Origin: Dermatemys mawii
Taxonomy: Eukaryota > Chordata > Testudines > Dermatemydidae
Assembly (NCBI GenBank): GCA_007922305.1
Contig: ML677386.1
Span: forward strand, 14,215,585-14,279,584
DNA length: 64,000 bases
Direction of reading: 5' to 3'
In this document: one piece after another, positions 1 to 10,520 of the stretch
Layout of the letters: each line of letters begins with the position of its first letter
Numbering within the stretch: the first letter of the stretch is position 1
Notes under the pieces: generated by a model
What the model was told of the DNA's origin: nothing
Seen by the model: the letters and a program-made list of their open reading frames with translations, nothing else
Databases searched by the model: none
Program-made: the position numbers and the translations under genes

Positions 1-189
1 ACTTTTGGGTCAGGGTGATCCTTCCTTTGCAGAGGGTACCAGCATCATCTGAGCATATCCCATCTATCAATTCCCTGCCATTGCTGGGACCTTAGGCATT
101 GGCAGCTACTTAGTCTCTACCATCTCTGCCTATTGCACACAACAAACAGTTCAGTCACCTGAGGACTGAATTGTTTTAAAGCCCAAGTT

Positions 190-298
190 ATGGAACACAA
201 CACAGGGGTAACTGGGTGAAATTTAATGGCCTGTGATATACAGGAAGTCAGACTAGATGATCTAATGAGCCCCTGCTGGCCTTAAACTTTGTGAAATC
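190..298 (+). mobile_element. CR1 LINE 3'-end fragment
   Basis: The text 'caggaagtcagactagatga' followed by 'ctggccttaaa' matches the conserved 3' UTR end of sauropsid CR1 LINEs. There is no open reading frame. The left boundary is approximate. Confidence 0.7.
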
Positions 299-1889
299 TA
301 ACCATGCAGAACCCTGTTCTGCTTGAGTAGATACTGAGTGGGTGGTGGTTGTCTGATGAAGGATTCTAGAGGTGTCTGTACGGAGGCATTGGAGCAAAAA
401 TCTACGGAGAAATATTACAACTTGACTATGGACCGAAATACTGTTTTCATTTGCTGTGAGGAATTTGCCAAGCCATTGTGCATAGTGTTAAGACGCCAAA
501 GGCTCTGCCCCTTTCTACCAACGTTAAAACTTACAGTATTTCTGAGCATGCTGATTCTTCAGCTGCATCACCGCTTGCACAGTGCTGGTTTGATGAGCAC
601 TGTCTTGTCATCACTGTTATGTTCTGATCACAGGCCCCGGACAGGGATAACAGTAACCAGTAGAGAGAGAGAGAGAGGCATTAAAAGGAACGGTCTGCAC
701 TCTTCTGAGGAACAGCCAGCCAGCACACAGGCAGCTTCCTGAACGCTGCAGAAAGTGTCTCCTAGAAAGAGCCCAGAGCAACAGGAAGGAAGTCATGCCT
801 CGGTTCACAAAATTTTACCTTCTGCATCAATGAAATATAATTAACCCCATCCTAACATGTAAGGGCCAAAGGACTTGAGGTTGTTTAGACTTCCAAGCCA
901 ACATGATGGCTCCTTGCCATATGAACAGCATATTGGAGATTTTATACATCTTTGGAATATAATCCTCAAAAACAGTTTGAGATAAAGAAGCTAAAACCAA
1001 AGGGCTCTGCATGGTCTGACAGAGTCAGAGGTTTATAATCTCTCCCATTCAGTCTCTGAAGACAATTGGTCTTTGCCCTGGCAGGACAATGGAGGCTAGC
1101 AGTAGAGTCATTCACTGTTAAAGATCACAGAGTGGTGGAGAAGGGAACAAAAGGAGCACCAGGTGTAAGAATCTAGTTTTAAAAAGGGATGCTCTTTAGC
1201 AAAGTGGGGGACACCACGGGCAGAATGAGAAGGCTGGGCAGGAGGAATGGGGGATCAGGAAGAACCCAAACTCCTTGAAGGACACTGACCAACCCACCCA
1301 AATCTCTTGGGAGTGGTCAGGACAATGGACAGAGGGGTTTGTGTTCAGGCGTTTGTTATTTTCTCATAGATCTGTAAATCTTTGGTGCTTTTCTATGAGG
1401 ATAGTGTGTGCGTTTAAGAATTTTCTTGAGAAGCCCGTGTTTCTAGTTTTAACTCCCTCGTGGTCCCTTGAGGGTTAAACTGTGTACTGGGTTGCTCATG
1501 CGGGTGGAGCTCTTGAGACAGCATACATCAACTATTGGAGTGATATTAGGAGTTCAACAATGGCGTAGGGGGCCTTGGTTAGCTGGTCCTTAGAGCCCAA
1601 GAAAGAACTATACACGTCTGCACCCAGGAGTGCACCTGAAAGGCCAAACTCAGAGCCAGTGTCTAGACACTGCTCAGACAAAGTTGGTTTGAAAGCATGT
1701 GGGATCCAAGGTCTGGGTCTAATACAGCAATCTGGTGTCTGTTGTCATGAGTGAACTTAGCCGAGACCGTATCCTAAACCTCTGCTCTGTTTACCATTTT
1801 AAGCAGGAAGACATGGCAGCTTTCTGTAGTGTTTTTATGATTATTATGTGACCTTCTGCTTGCTGATGGTTATGACATTGGATCATAAA

Positions 1890-2139
1890 ATTGACTGGAT
1901 CCAGGGGCTTGGCAACTTTTACCCATATCCCATCCTCACCAATGTCCAGTCACTCAGGGTGGTTAAGCACTGGAATAAATTGCCTAGGGAGGTTGTGGAA
2001 TATCCATCATTAGAGATTTTTAAGAGCAGGCTAGACAAACACCTCTCAGGGATAGTCTAGATAATACTTAGCCTTGTAACGAAGACAAGGGACTGGACTA
2101 GATGACCTCTCAAGGTCCTTCCCAGTCCTATGATTCTAT
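1890..2139 (+). mobile_element. CR1 LINE 3'-end fragment
   Basis: It carries the CR1 3' UTR signature: a 'ggttaagcactggaataaa' block, then 'gactggactagatgacctct', then the terminal 'tatgattctat' repeat ending near 2139. Only the UTR is present. The same block recurs inside the CR1 copy at 2262-2996. Confidence 0.85.
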
Positions 2140-2261
2140 AATCAGTTCCACTCACTTTTTCTCCATACATCCCCAGTTTCCTCCTCTCTTCCTCTGTTCT
2201 GCCTAAGCCTCTACAAGCACTTTGGAAGATAGAATTAGAATCCAAGAAGATAGAATATAGA

Positions 2262-2996
2262 ATCAATAAAGACAAGTGCCAAACACTACAATTAGGAAGA
2301 AAAAATTAAATGTACAAATAACTAGCTAGCTGGCAGTACTGCTGAAAAGGCTCCAGGGGTTATAGTGGATCACTAATTGAATATGAGTCAGCAATGTGGT
2401 GCAGTTGTGAAAAAGGCTAATATCATTCTGGGGTGTAATAATAAGAGTGTTTTATTTAAGACACAGGAAGTGCCTGTGCCATTCTACTTGGTAATGGTAG
2501 GTTCTCAGCTCAAGTACTATGTCCAGTTCTGTGCACTACACTTTAAGAAAGATGTAGACAAAGGAGTCCAAAGGAGAACAACAAAAAGTTTAGAAAATCT
2601 GATTTATGAGGAAAGGTTACAAAAAACTGGGCATGTTTACCCTAGAGAAAAGAAGACTGAGGGGGGACCTGAGGACAGTCTTCAAATATGTTAAGGGCTG
2701 TTATAAAGAGGTTGGTGATGAATTGTTCTCCATAGGACAAGACCTAAAGGTCTTAATCTTCAGCAAGGGAGGTTTAGGTTAGATAGCAGGAAAAACTTTC
2801 CAACAATGAGGGTAGTTAAACTCTAGATTAGGATTGAAAGTGCTGGCTAGGCTGTGGAATCCCTGTCCTTGTAGATATTTAAGAACAGGCTGGACAAATA
2901 CCCATCAAAGATTGTCCAGATTTACTTGGTCATGCCTCGGCACAGGGGGGCTGGACTAGCTGACCTCTCAAGGTGCCTTCCAGGCTTATACTTCTA
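2262..2996 (+). mobile_element. CR1 LINE 3' fragment, end of ORF2 plus 3' UTR
   Basis: About 735 bp of a sense-oriented CR1. It runs from the 3' part of the reverse-transcriptase ORF ('gacaagtgccaaacactaca') through the tail coding region ('gaggaaaggttacaaaaaac') to the UTR ('ggctggactagctgacctct'). The frame is interrupted by stops. It is collinear, in opposite orientation, with the longer copy at 34502-35695. Confidence 0.85.
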
Positions 2997-3235
2997 CAAT
3001 AAACCTGAACATTTTCGGTCTGCTCCTGTAAAGAAAATCATAAACTAGTACACTCCTGCCAAATGAACCAGTTGTATCGACCCCGACGCCTGTGCAGAAT
3101 TCCATTCAAGTCAACAGGACTGCATGCAAGGACAGAGGTCTGTCCGGGTGTAACTGTTTGCCTTGCAGGATGGGGGTCTAAATTAGAACAACTAACTATT
3201 GTTAGATGACTATTTCTCTTTTGTAGTTATATGAC

Positions 3236-3575
3236 CTGCACTACTGTAGTATCTGAGTACTTCACAGTCTTTAATGTATTTATCCTCACAATACCCCATG
3301 AGGTAAGTGAGTGCTATGATGCCTTTTTATGGATGGGGAACTGACACACAGAGAGGCTAAGGGACAAATCTTTAAATCTAGTAATTAGGTGCTTCTTAAA
3401 ATTCTACTTAGGCACCTTATCTGCATCTTAGGGGTCTAAATTTTTTTCTTTAAGTCTGTCCTTAAGTGAGTTTCCCTACTTCTTACAGGAAGTCTGTCAC
3501 AAAGCAGGGACCTGAGCCCAGCTCTCCTTAGTCTCAGGCTAGTGCCCTAATTACTGGCCATCCTTTTTCTGACCT
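3236..3575 (+). mobile_element. MIR-type (CORE) SINE, diverged
   Basis: It holds the MIR core order: 'tatttatcctcacaatacc', then 'ggatggggaactgacacaca' with 'gagaggctaag', then 'gaagtctgtcacaaagcagg' and 'gctagtgccctaattactgg'. About 100 bp of other sequence, including 'taggtgc' and 'taggcacc' half-sites, interrupts the middle. Confidence 0.7.
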
Positions 3576-4968
3576 GAAAGAAAGAACAGAAGTCATTGAA
3601 CGAAAAACAAATCAACACAGAAAAAGTGAATGGAAAGAGAATCTGAAATCACCAGAGGAAAATGTGCAAGAGATCAATGGAATGAGAGCCAGAGGACCAA
3701 AGTAAAAAGAAAGAAAGCATCATGAAAAGAAAGAGCCATACAGAGAAGCAAAAACAGAGACATCATTGATGAAAAAAAGAGAGAATACAAGAAAAGATTA
3801 TCCTAGATAAAGAGCAGTGTAGAAAAAAAGAGATACCTACAAAGAAAAGTTCATAACGGTTTCTAGATTTAAGTGTACCTCACAGAGAAGAAAATGGAAA
3901 ATAAAATTACATACAAATGTTAAAGCTTCATGCCCTTACAAGGAAGAATAAATCAACCCTAACCCAATAAATGCAAACATTAAAAGAATAATTTAAAGAT
4001 CATTTTACAGAACAGGAATGAATGAGAAAAAAGGTTAATAGCAATGGTAGCAGATAAATTTGCTGAGACAAAGGGCATCAATAATAAATCTAATGGTAGC
4101 TTTCAAAATCTGGTTATCTCAAAAGAGCCAACAAATGTGAGCCCAATAAATGCTTGTGGGTGAAAGAAGAGCAGAACAATAGTTCCTATAGTTACAGTAG
4201 TAACTTATAGTTATAGTAGTTGCCAATAACAAGTTACCATTTACAACAGAGAACAGTAGAAAACACATGATGTCTCCTGCTCTAAATATCCATGTCCGAA
4301 ATAATAAATAGGGGCAACAGATGTATCCAGGTTCATACCACTTTGATAACTGTGGTGCCTGGAATTAAATTGTATACATGAAGATATCCTATAGAAATGC
4401 TGATGGTTTCATGGTGTTTAGCAATTGGGTTTTCACTTTGCAATAAGATTTCTGCATGAGATAGAAGAAAAAAATGAACAAGCAGTTTTATAATATACTC
4501 AACCAAATCAAAGTGGCAAAGATGTATTAATAAAATCAATGCAGCCAGTATAAAAGGTAAATTTGATTATTTCAAAATTGTGAAGCCGCCTGGAAGTGAA
4601 GAAAAACATTCATTAAATTCGTTTACATTAATAATTGAACACGGTACATTTTTCAAAATAAAGAAATTGCAAATATTTTCTTGAAGAATTTGAATGCTGG
4701 TATTCACGTTGTTTGAACAAAAGCTGTTTGCTTTGTTTCTTTAAATAGGACCATTTAACAAATATTCATAAGCACAACATCCCCATGAGGAACTATAGTA
4801 TAAATATAATATTTTTGCAGATAGGGAAACAGAGGCAGATGTAAAACTATTTGTTTGCAGCTCAAAAATTAAGGGTAGGAGACATAAATAACCATATAAT
4901 TATCTCCGAACCCCTTGCTTTAACTAGTAGATTTAATCCCTCTTTTACTTTAATTGTGAAACTGCTTG

Positions 4969-4973
4969 TTCTT
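4969..4973. repeat. Target-site duplication, left copy (TTCTT)
   Basis: TTCTT directly precedes the 5' LTR and is repeated at 10913-10917 directly after the 3' LTR. Five bases is the usual duplication for Ty3/gypsy integrases. It shows that both outer ends come from a single integration. Confidence 0.95.
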
Positions 4974-5370
4974 TGTGACAAGCAGGGAGGAGGGAGGTTT
5001 CTCTGGAGGGAATGTACCTGGACTGTAACCCAACCCCCCCTGCCCTGGGGTCAGGGGAGGGGAGGCTTTCTGCCTAAGTGTGAAGGTGAACAAAGGCTGG
5101 GAGAGGGGCCGGGGGGAAGAAGGAAGGCAGCAGTTTCGGTTGAGGGGGTTAGAAGTTGGCTGGGGAAGAGGAGGGAGCCCGAATTCGGGGTCTTATCTCC
5201 CTGTCCCCCAGAAGGGCTTGACTAAGGGGTCCTGTTTGTACTGACAAGCTCTGAGTTGGATTGTGTTCCTGTCATCCTAAATAAACCTTCTGATCTACTG
5301 GGTGGCTAAGAATCACTGTGAATTCCAGGAAGTGGGGTGTGAGAACTGGACTCCCCCACCCCCTGTGACA
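4974..5370 (+). repeat. 5' LTR of the gypsy element
   Basis: The 397-bp repeat starts TGTGACAAGC and ends CCCTGTGACA, so it has the TG...CA termini expected of an LTR. It carries an intact AATAAA at 5280-5285. It pairs base for base with 10516-10912 apart from about 12 substitutions and two compensating 2-bp indels, one in a C run near 5035 and one in a G run near 5335. Confidence 0.97.
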
Positions 5371-5372
5371 AC

Positions 5373-5390
5373 TGGTGGTAGCAGTGTGAT
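5373..5390 (+). promoter_or_regulatory. Primer-binding site, tRNA-Leu type
   Basis: Two bases after the 5' LTR, 18 bases starting TGGTGGTAGCAG are complementary to the 3' end, with CCA, of a vertebrate tRNA-Leu, with three mismatches. It would prime minus-strand DNA synthesis. The tRNA identity rests on knowledge of tRNA-Leu acceptor stems and was not searched. Confidence 0.7.
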
Positions 5391-5723
5391 GTACTGCACC
5401 CCGTGAACAGCACTTCCTGCAGTAAGTGATTGGGGAACAATAAAACGAAGGGGGATTGACGGGAACCAGGTGTGCTGAAGATCCAGAGAGAAGCGGTTTC
5501 GGGGGGTGGAGGAGCTACGCTTAACCTCTGAGAGTGTGTGACCAGTGAGAAGGTCCGTTGCAGTAGCGGGGTCCCCTTGGGCACTGCGGTGAGCAGTCTT
5601 AAGGGTGAAGAGTGGCAGCTGGACCCTGGGAGAGTGGTGGGGAGAAGGGCTGGCACACAAGGGGGTTCCTCCTGGAAACTGTGGGAAGCTGGGAGCACAG
5701 GCCTGCGAGTGGCCAGCAGGAAG
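5391..5723 (+). other. Untranslated leader of the gypsy element
   Basis: This 333-bp stretch lies between the primer site and the presumed gag start. A frame open from 5538 runs into gag without a stop, so an earlier start cannot be excluded. The ATG at 5724 is preferred because the conserved-looking helical segment begins there. Confidence 0.5.
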
Positions 5724-6844
5724 ATGTATGCCAGACGCCTTAAGAGCGACCTGGTGGAGCTGTGCAGGCAGCGAGGGCTGCACATTGCGAGGCTCACCAA
5801 AGAGCAGCTGATCGCGCAGCTGGAGGAGAAGGATCGCGTGGATGCACTGAGCCCTGCCTCTCAGGGGAGCCGCCCAGCAGATGGAGCGCCAGCCCCGGTG
5901 CCTGACCTGACGGGGAGGGGCAGACCGCTGCCGAGGACATCCCGATGCCCCTCTCATCTATGCCTAGGGGAGGGGTTGAGGGAAGCCCCGCAAATACCGA
6001 GGGCACCCGGACCCCGGCAGCCAGCAAGGGATCCTCCCAGCAGGGTTCCCCAGCCCTAGAGCGGAGGCACTTTGGATATGACCGAGGGATGAGACTGAGA
6101 GAGTTGGAAGACCGAGACAAGGAGCGACAGGACCGAGAAAAACAGTGTCAGCATGAGATGGAGGAGAGGGAAAAACAGTGTCAGCATGAGATGGAGGAGA
6201 GGGAAAAACAGCGTCAGCATGAGATGGAGCTGGCCAGGCTGAGGAGCAGTGAGGCCCCGGCTGCGGTGAGTGATGGGGGATCCAAGACTGCGAGGAGGAG
6301 CTTTGATAAGGACATCATAGCCCCGCGTAAGGAAGGGGAGGATATAGATGAATTCCTGGCAGCCTTTGAGACAGCCTGTGAGGTGCGCAGGGTTGACCCT
6401 GAAGACAGGCTCTGGTGTCTCATACCCTTACTAGACCCCAAAGCCGTGGCAGTGTACGGCCGAATGGAAGCAGCAGAGAAAGGGAACTATGAACTGTTCA
6501 AAAAGGCCCTGCTACACGAGTTTGGGCTGACTCCCGAGATGTACCGGGAAAGATTCCAGAGTCAGGATAAAATCCCTGAGGGCACATATCTAGAACTGGC
6601 CGTTCGCATGGAGGGGTATGCCCGCAGATGGGCAGATGCGGCCCAGACGAAGGAGGACCTGGTTAAAATGATTGTGCTGGAGCAACTGTATAAGCGGTGC
6701 CCATCCAACCTAAGGCTGTGGTTGGAGGAACAAAAGCCAGAGAACCCACGACACGCCGGACGGCTGGCCAACGAGTTTGTGAAGAGCCGGCCAAGGGGTG
6801 GCCGGGAGGAGTCTCAAAGGAACAGACCCACCATGATGCAGTGA
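5724..6844 (+). pseudogene. gag: gag: capsid region, SCAN-like, frameshifted
   Basis: The product would form the particle shell of the retrotransposon. From the ATG at 5724 the N-terminus (MYARRLKSDLVELC...) is a charged helical pair with a spacing reminiscent of SAP motifs. The reading frame changes by one base in about 5905-5940. The rest is read from the 5945 frame. A coiled-coil block of three 11-residue repeats (core EKQCQHEMEER) lies at 6136-6230. The capsid follows at about 6300-6780. Its segment KEDLVKMIVLEQLYKRCP, then WLEEQKPE, matches the SCAN-domain pattern. This agrees with the published view that SCAN domains derive from Gmr1-like capsids. A TGA at 6842-6844 ends the frame, but the zinc knuckle continues in the same frame beyond it. 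Confidence 0.85.
6136..6230 (+). repeat. Three 33-bp tandem repeats in gag
   Basis: The unit containing 'aacagtgtcagcatgagatg' repeats at 33-bp spacing (anchor positions 6141, 6174, 6207). Each unit encodes 11 residues rich in E, K, Q and R, so the array lengthens a predicted coiled coil. The copies are nearly identical, which indicates recent duplication or gene conversion in the lineage. Confidence 0.9.
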
Positions 6845-6877
6845 GAGAGTCACCACAGGACCTCCCAAAGGGGGAAT

Positions 6878-7500
6878 ATGGAGAATCCCCTCAAAAGGGG
6901 AATGTCCAGCATCGGGACCAACTGCCCCTCTCAAGGGGACCAATGGGACATGAGCTGCTATAACTGTGGCCGGAGAGGCCACATACGGGCCCAGTGCCCC
7001 AAGCTGAAGGACAGCCTGAGCAGACCGAACCCCCACAGGGTTAACTGGGTACGGACCCAGACCGAAGAGGGGCAGACAGCCCAGGTAAGGGGGGCTGGCA
7101 GCTTACCACCTGCTCAGGAAGGAGGAATGCCCCAGACCAGCTCCTCTGGGGGGCTGGACACTCAGGACTCTAGGTTCTCAGTTTACAGGGTGGGCACAGG
7201 GCTGTCCCTGCGGAGCAAGTGCCTTGTTCCCCTGGAGGTGAACAGGAGGAAGGTCTATGGGTACTGGGATATGGGTGCTGAGGTGACACTGGCCCAGCCT
7301 AAAGTGGTGGCCTCAGATCGGATGGTGCCCAACACCTACCTGACCCTGACGGTGGTGGGTGGCACCCCATTTAAGGTACCTGTGGCAAGGGTGCATCTGA
7401 AGTGGGGTGACAAGGAGGGCCCCAAGGACATGGAGGTGCACCCTCATTTGCCCACGGAGGTGTTGATGGGGGGGGGACCTAGAGAACTGGCCAAGCAACC
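6878..7500 (+). pseudogene. gag zinc knuckle and aspartic protease, active site mutated
   Basis: This region is in the same frame as the end of gag, after the TGA at 6842. The CCHC knuckle CYNCGRRGHIRAQCP (C-x2-C-x4-H-x4-C), which binds packaged RNA, lies at about 6956-7000. A retropepsin-like domain follows. Its catalytic triplet is at 7268-7276 and reads Asp-Met-Gly instead of the family Asp-Thr/Ser-Gly. ACG to ATG is a typical CpG decay change. A flap-like hydrophobic segment (YLTLTVVGGTPFKVPVARV) follows at about 7338-7394. The protease would normally cut the polyprotein, but this copy should be inactive. Confidence 0.8.
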
Positions 7501-7680
7501 CCCCCCGGGCGCGACCCGTAGCCAGAGCCGGCGAGGGGCACTGCACCCTGACCGTGGAGAGGGTACCGTACCGGGGGTGCAGGACCCTGCCCCAGCCGGG
7601 ATGGGGTGTCCAGGGAATGGGCTCAACGAGGCTGCAGCCTCAGACTCAGCAAGCACGAGGGAGCCGGCCCCCTTCCCTTC

Positions 7681-8980
7681 CCCAGCCGCTGAGTTCCAGG
7701 CCGAGTTGCAGAGAGATCCCTCCTTGCGGAATTTCAGGGACCTGGCTGGCCTTAGTGAGGTACGGACCATGGGGAAAGGCTGCCAGGAGAGGTTCCTGTG
7801 GGAGAAGGGGTTCCTGTACCGAGAATGGGCTTCCCCAGGGAAGTGGAGTCATGGGGATCAGGAGACAGCTGGTGGTCCCCCAAAAGTATCGCCGCAAGTT
7901 ACTGTACCTGGCCCATGACATCCCTCTCGCAGGGCACCAGGGAATCCGGCACACCCAGCAGAGGCTGCTACAGAACTTTTACTGGCCTGGGGTCTTTACA
8001 GCAGTCAGACAGTACTGCCGATCCTGTGACCCCTGCCAGCAGGTAGGGAAGGCCCGGGACAAGGGGAAAGCGGCTTTGAGGCCTTTGCCCGTCATAGAGG
8101 AGCCTTTCCAGAAGGTGGCTATGGACATAGTGGGGCCTCTCAGCAAGACGACCCGTTCAGGGAAAAAATACATTCTGGTGGTAGTGGATTTTGCCACCCG
8201 CTGCCCTGAGGCAGTGCCCTTATCCTCCATTGAAGCAGACACTGTGGTAGATGCACTGCTGACCATTTTCAGCCGAGTGGGGTTCCCCAAGCAAGTCTTG
8301 ACAGACCAAGGGTCCAACTTCATGTCAGCCCTGCTCCGGGGCTTGTGGGAGAAATGTGGGGTCCGACACAGCTGGACCTCAGCGTAACACCCCCAGTCCA
8401 ACAGGCTGGTGGAGAGGTTCAATGGGACGCTAAAGATGATGCTGAAAACCTTTATGAACCAGCACCCGCAGGACTAGGACAAATACTTACCTCACCTGCT
8501 GTTCGCATACAGAGAGGTGCCCCAGGAGTCTACCAGATTTTCACCTTTCGAACTGCTATATGGACGGAGGGTAAGGGGTCCCTGGACCTGATGAGAGACG
8601 AATGGGAGGGGGAGGCCGCTCCCGAGGGAGAATCAGTGGTGGAGTATGTCCTGACCTTCTGAGAGAGACTTGCAGAGCTCATGGGCCTGGCCAGGGAAAA
8701 TCTGGCCAGAGCCCAGAGGAAGCAGAAGGTCTGGTATGACCACACGGCGTGGGCCCACGCCTACGCCACCAGGGATCAGGTGATGGTTTTCATCCCCGTG
8801 AGAAGAAACAAGCTACAGGCCGCCTGGGAAGGCCCTTTTAAAGTTGTCAAGCAACTAAATGAGGTAAATTATGTGGTGGAGCTGTCTAACCGGGTGCACC
8901 ATCGCCGGGTGTACCATGTGAATATGATGAAGCCATATTATGACAGAGGGAATGTGGTGTTGCCCGTGTGTGGACACTGA
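7681..8980 (+). pseudogene. Integrase (HHCC, DDE core, GPY/F end), broken
   Basis: Integrase inserts the cDNA into the genome. The N-terminal lead-in is read in one frame to about 7840. A region of frame changes spans about 7840-7870, and the HHCC zinc finger is then read from about 7870 (His at 7914-7916, ending in CDPCQQ near 8040). Catalytic residues are Asp 8124-8126, Asp 8304-8306 and Glu 8412-8414, which gives the standard D-D-35-E spacing. Breaks are TAA at 8385, TAG at 8475, a one-base frame change near 8575-8582 and TGA at 8660. The C-terminal part at 8681-8980 has the GPY/F motif (AWEGPFKVV) and ends at its own stop. The domain lies upstream of RT, opposite to most Ty3/gypsy elements. 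Confidence 0.92.
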
Positions 8981-9066
8981 GAGGAGCAGGGACCTGACCC
9001 TCTCGTAGATCTATTCCCTGGGACAGGAGTGGGCTTCTTCCTGAACATAATCCCTATCTCGGACGG

Positions 9067-10173
9067 CTAACCCCTGCCCAGCAAGCCGAAATCAGAGGGG
9101 TGCTACAACTGTACCAGCAGCTGTTTTCCAACCAGCCTGGATGCACTAATTTGACTGTCCACCGGGTGTAGACAGGATCGCAGCCCCCTATAAGATGCTC
9201 CCCCTTCCGAGTCACAGGGAACACTGCCAAGGACCTGAAGAAGGAGGTCAATGACATGCTGGCTCTGGGGGTGATCCAGCCATCTTCCAGCCCTTGGGCC
9301 TCACCAGTGGTGCTGGTCCCCAAAAAGGATGGGTTGATCCGGTTTTGTGTGGTCTATCGAAAGCTCAATGCCATCACTGTGTCTGATGCCTACCCCATGC
9401 CCAGGCCTGATGAGCTCCTAGATAAGTTGCGGGGAGCTCGGTTCCTTACCACTATGGATCTTACAAAGGGTTACTGGCAGGTGCCACTAGATGCAGATGC
9501 CAGGCTGAAATCTGCCTTTATCACCCCTCTGGGGCTCTATGAGTTCCTGACCCTGCCTTTTGGCCTCAAAGGGGCACCAGCCACCTTCCAGCGCCTGGTA
9601 GATCAGTTCCTGAAGGGGATGGAGAGTTTTGCCGTGGCATATATTGATGACATCTGTGTCTTTAGCCAGACCTGGGAGGACCATGTGTCCCAGGTTAGAC
9701 AAATGCTGGACCGACTCCAGAAGGCTGGGCTGACCATAAAGGCAGAGAAGTGCAAGGTGGGGATGGCTGAAGTGTCCTACCTGGGACACCGGGTGGGGAG
9801 TGGCCGCCTAAAGCCCGAACTAGCCAAGGTGGAGGCAATCAGAGACTGGCCCGCGCCCCAGACCAAAAAGCAGGTCCAAACCTTCATCGGGATGGCGGGG
9901 TACTATCGAAGGTTTGTGCCCCACTTTAGTGCCATAGCTGCCCCCATCACTGAGCTATGCAAGAAGGGGAAACCAGACAAGGTGGTCTGGACTGAGCAGT
10001 GCCAGAGGGCTCTCTGTGTGCTGAAGGAGGCTCTCATCAGCGGCCCGGTTCTGGCAAACCCGGACTTTGACAAGCCGTTTGTGGTATTCACCGATGCCTC
10101 AGACATGGGGCTGGGGGCAGTGTTAATGCAGGAGGATGAAAAGGGGGAGAGACCCCCCCCATTGTGTACTTGA
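9067..10173 (+). pseudogene. Reverse transcriptase and start of RNase H
   Basis: The RT copies the element RNA into DNA. The lead-in frame from about 9067 is cut by a TAG at 9169-9171. From there the RT is open to 10173. The palm motif TTMDL has its catalytic Asp at 9457-9459, and YIDD lies at 9640-9651, so the three active-site Asp codons are intact. The usual VDYR motif reads VVYR here, a loss at a conserved position. The connection and first RNase H strand follow (FTDAS, Asp at 10093-10095). The frame changes by one base at a run of eight C residues (10153-10160). RNase H then resumes in the next feature. Confidence 0.93.
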
Positions 10174-10520
10174 GCAAGAAGTTGCTCCCCCGGGAGCAGA
10201 ACTACGTGGCCATTGAGAAGGAATGCCGGGCCATGGTGTGGGCCCTCAAGAAACTACAACCGTATCTATTTGGGAGACACTTCACCATGTACACCGACCA
10301 CCACCACCCCCCATCCTGGCTGCACCAGATGAAAGGGGCCAACGCCAACCTCCTGAGGTGGAGTCTGCTCCTGCAGGATTATGACATGGACGTGGTCCAT
10401 GTGAAGGGAAGTGCCAACATGCTAGCGGATGTGTTGTCCCGGAGAGGGGCCCTGAACTTCCCCAGGTCACTGGTCAGAGTGACCCCGGTCAGTTCAGACA
10501 GGAAGAGGGGGGTGATGTGA
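10164..10520 (+). pseudogene. RNase H, C-terminal part of pol
   Basis: It removes RNA from the RNA-DNA hybrid during reverse transcription. It is read one frame away from the RT because of the C-run shift at 10153-10160. It keeps the Glu of AIEKEC, the Asp of MYTDH (10296-10298), and the VHVKGSANMLADVLSRR end, in which the usual A of ALSR is V. The stop at 10518-10520 falls inside the first bases of the 3' LTR. Confidence 0.88.
10498..10515 (+). promoter_or_regulatory. Polypurine tract of the gypsy element
   Basis: The purine-rich run GGAAGAGGGGGGTGA directly abuts the TG of the 3' LTR. It has one T near the end. This is the expected plus-strand priming site. Confidence 0.8.

Larger units (their letters stand above)
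1..4973. other. Intergenic DNA with old repeats, no host gene seen
   Basis: This stretch lies beyond the 3' end of RGS7. The open frames in it are short and none resembles a known protein. It contains CR1 LINE tails near 190-298, 1890-2139 and 2262-2996, and MIR-type SINE remnants at 3236-3575 and about 4765-4850. An A-rich, purine-biased stretch covers about 3580-3900. I see nothing recognisable in about 300-1890. Confidence 0.7.

Noticed and set aside
5306..5957. Two long antisense open frames across the LTR, leader and gag start
   Set aside because: They overlap the LTR and gag on the opposite strand, have no domain similarity, and arise from the GC-rich, stop-poor composition of the element.
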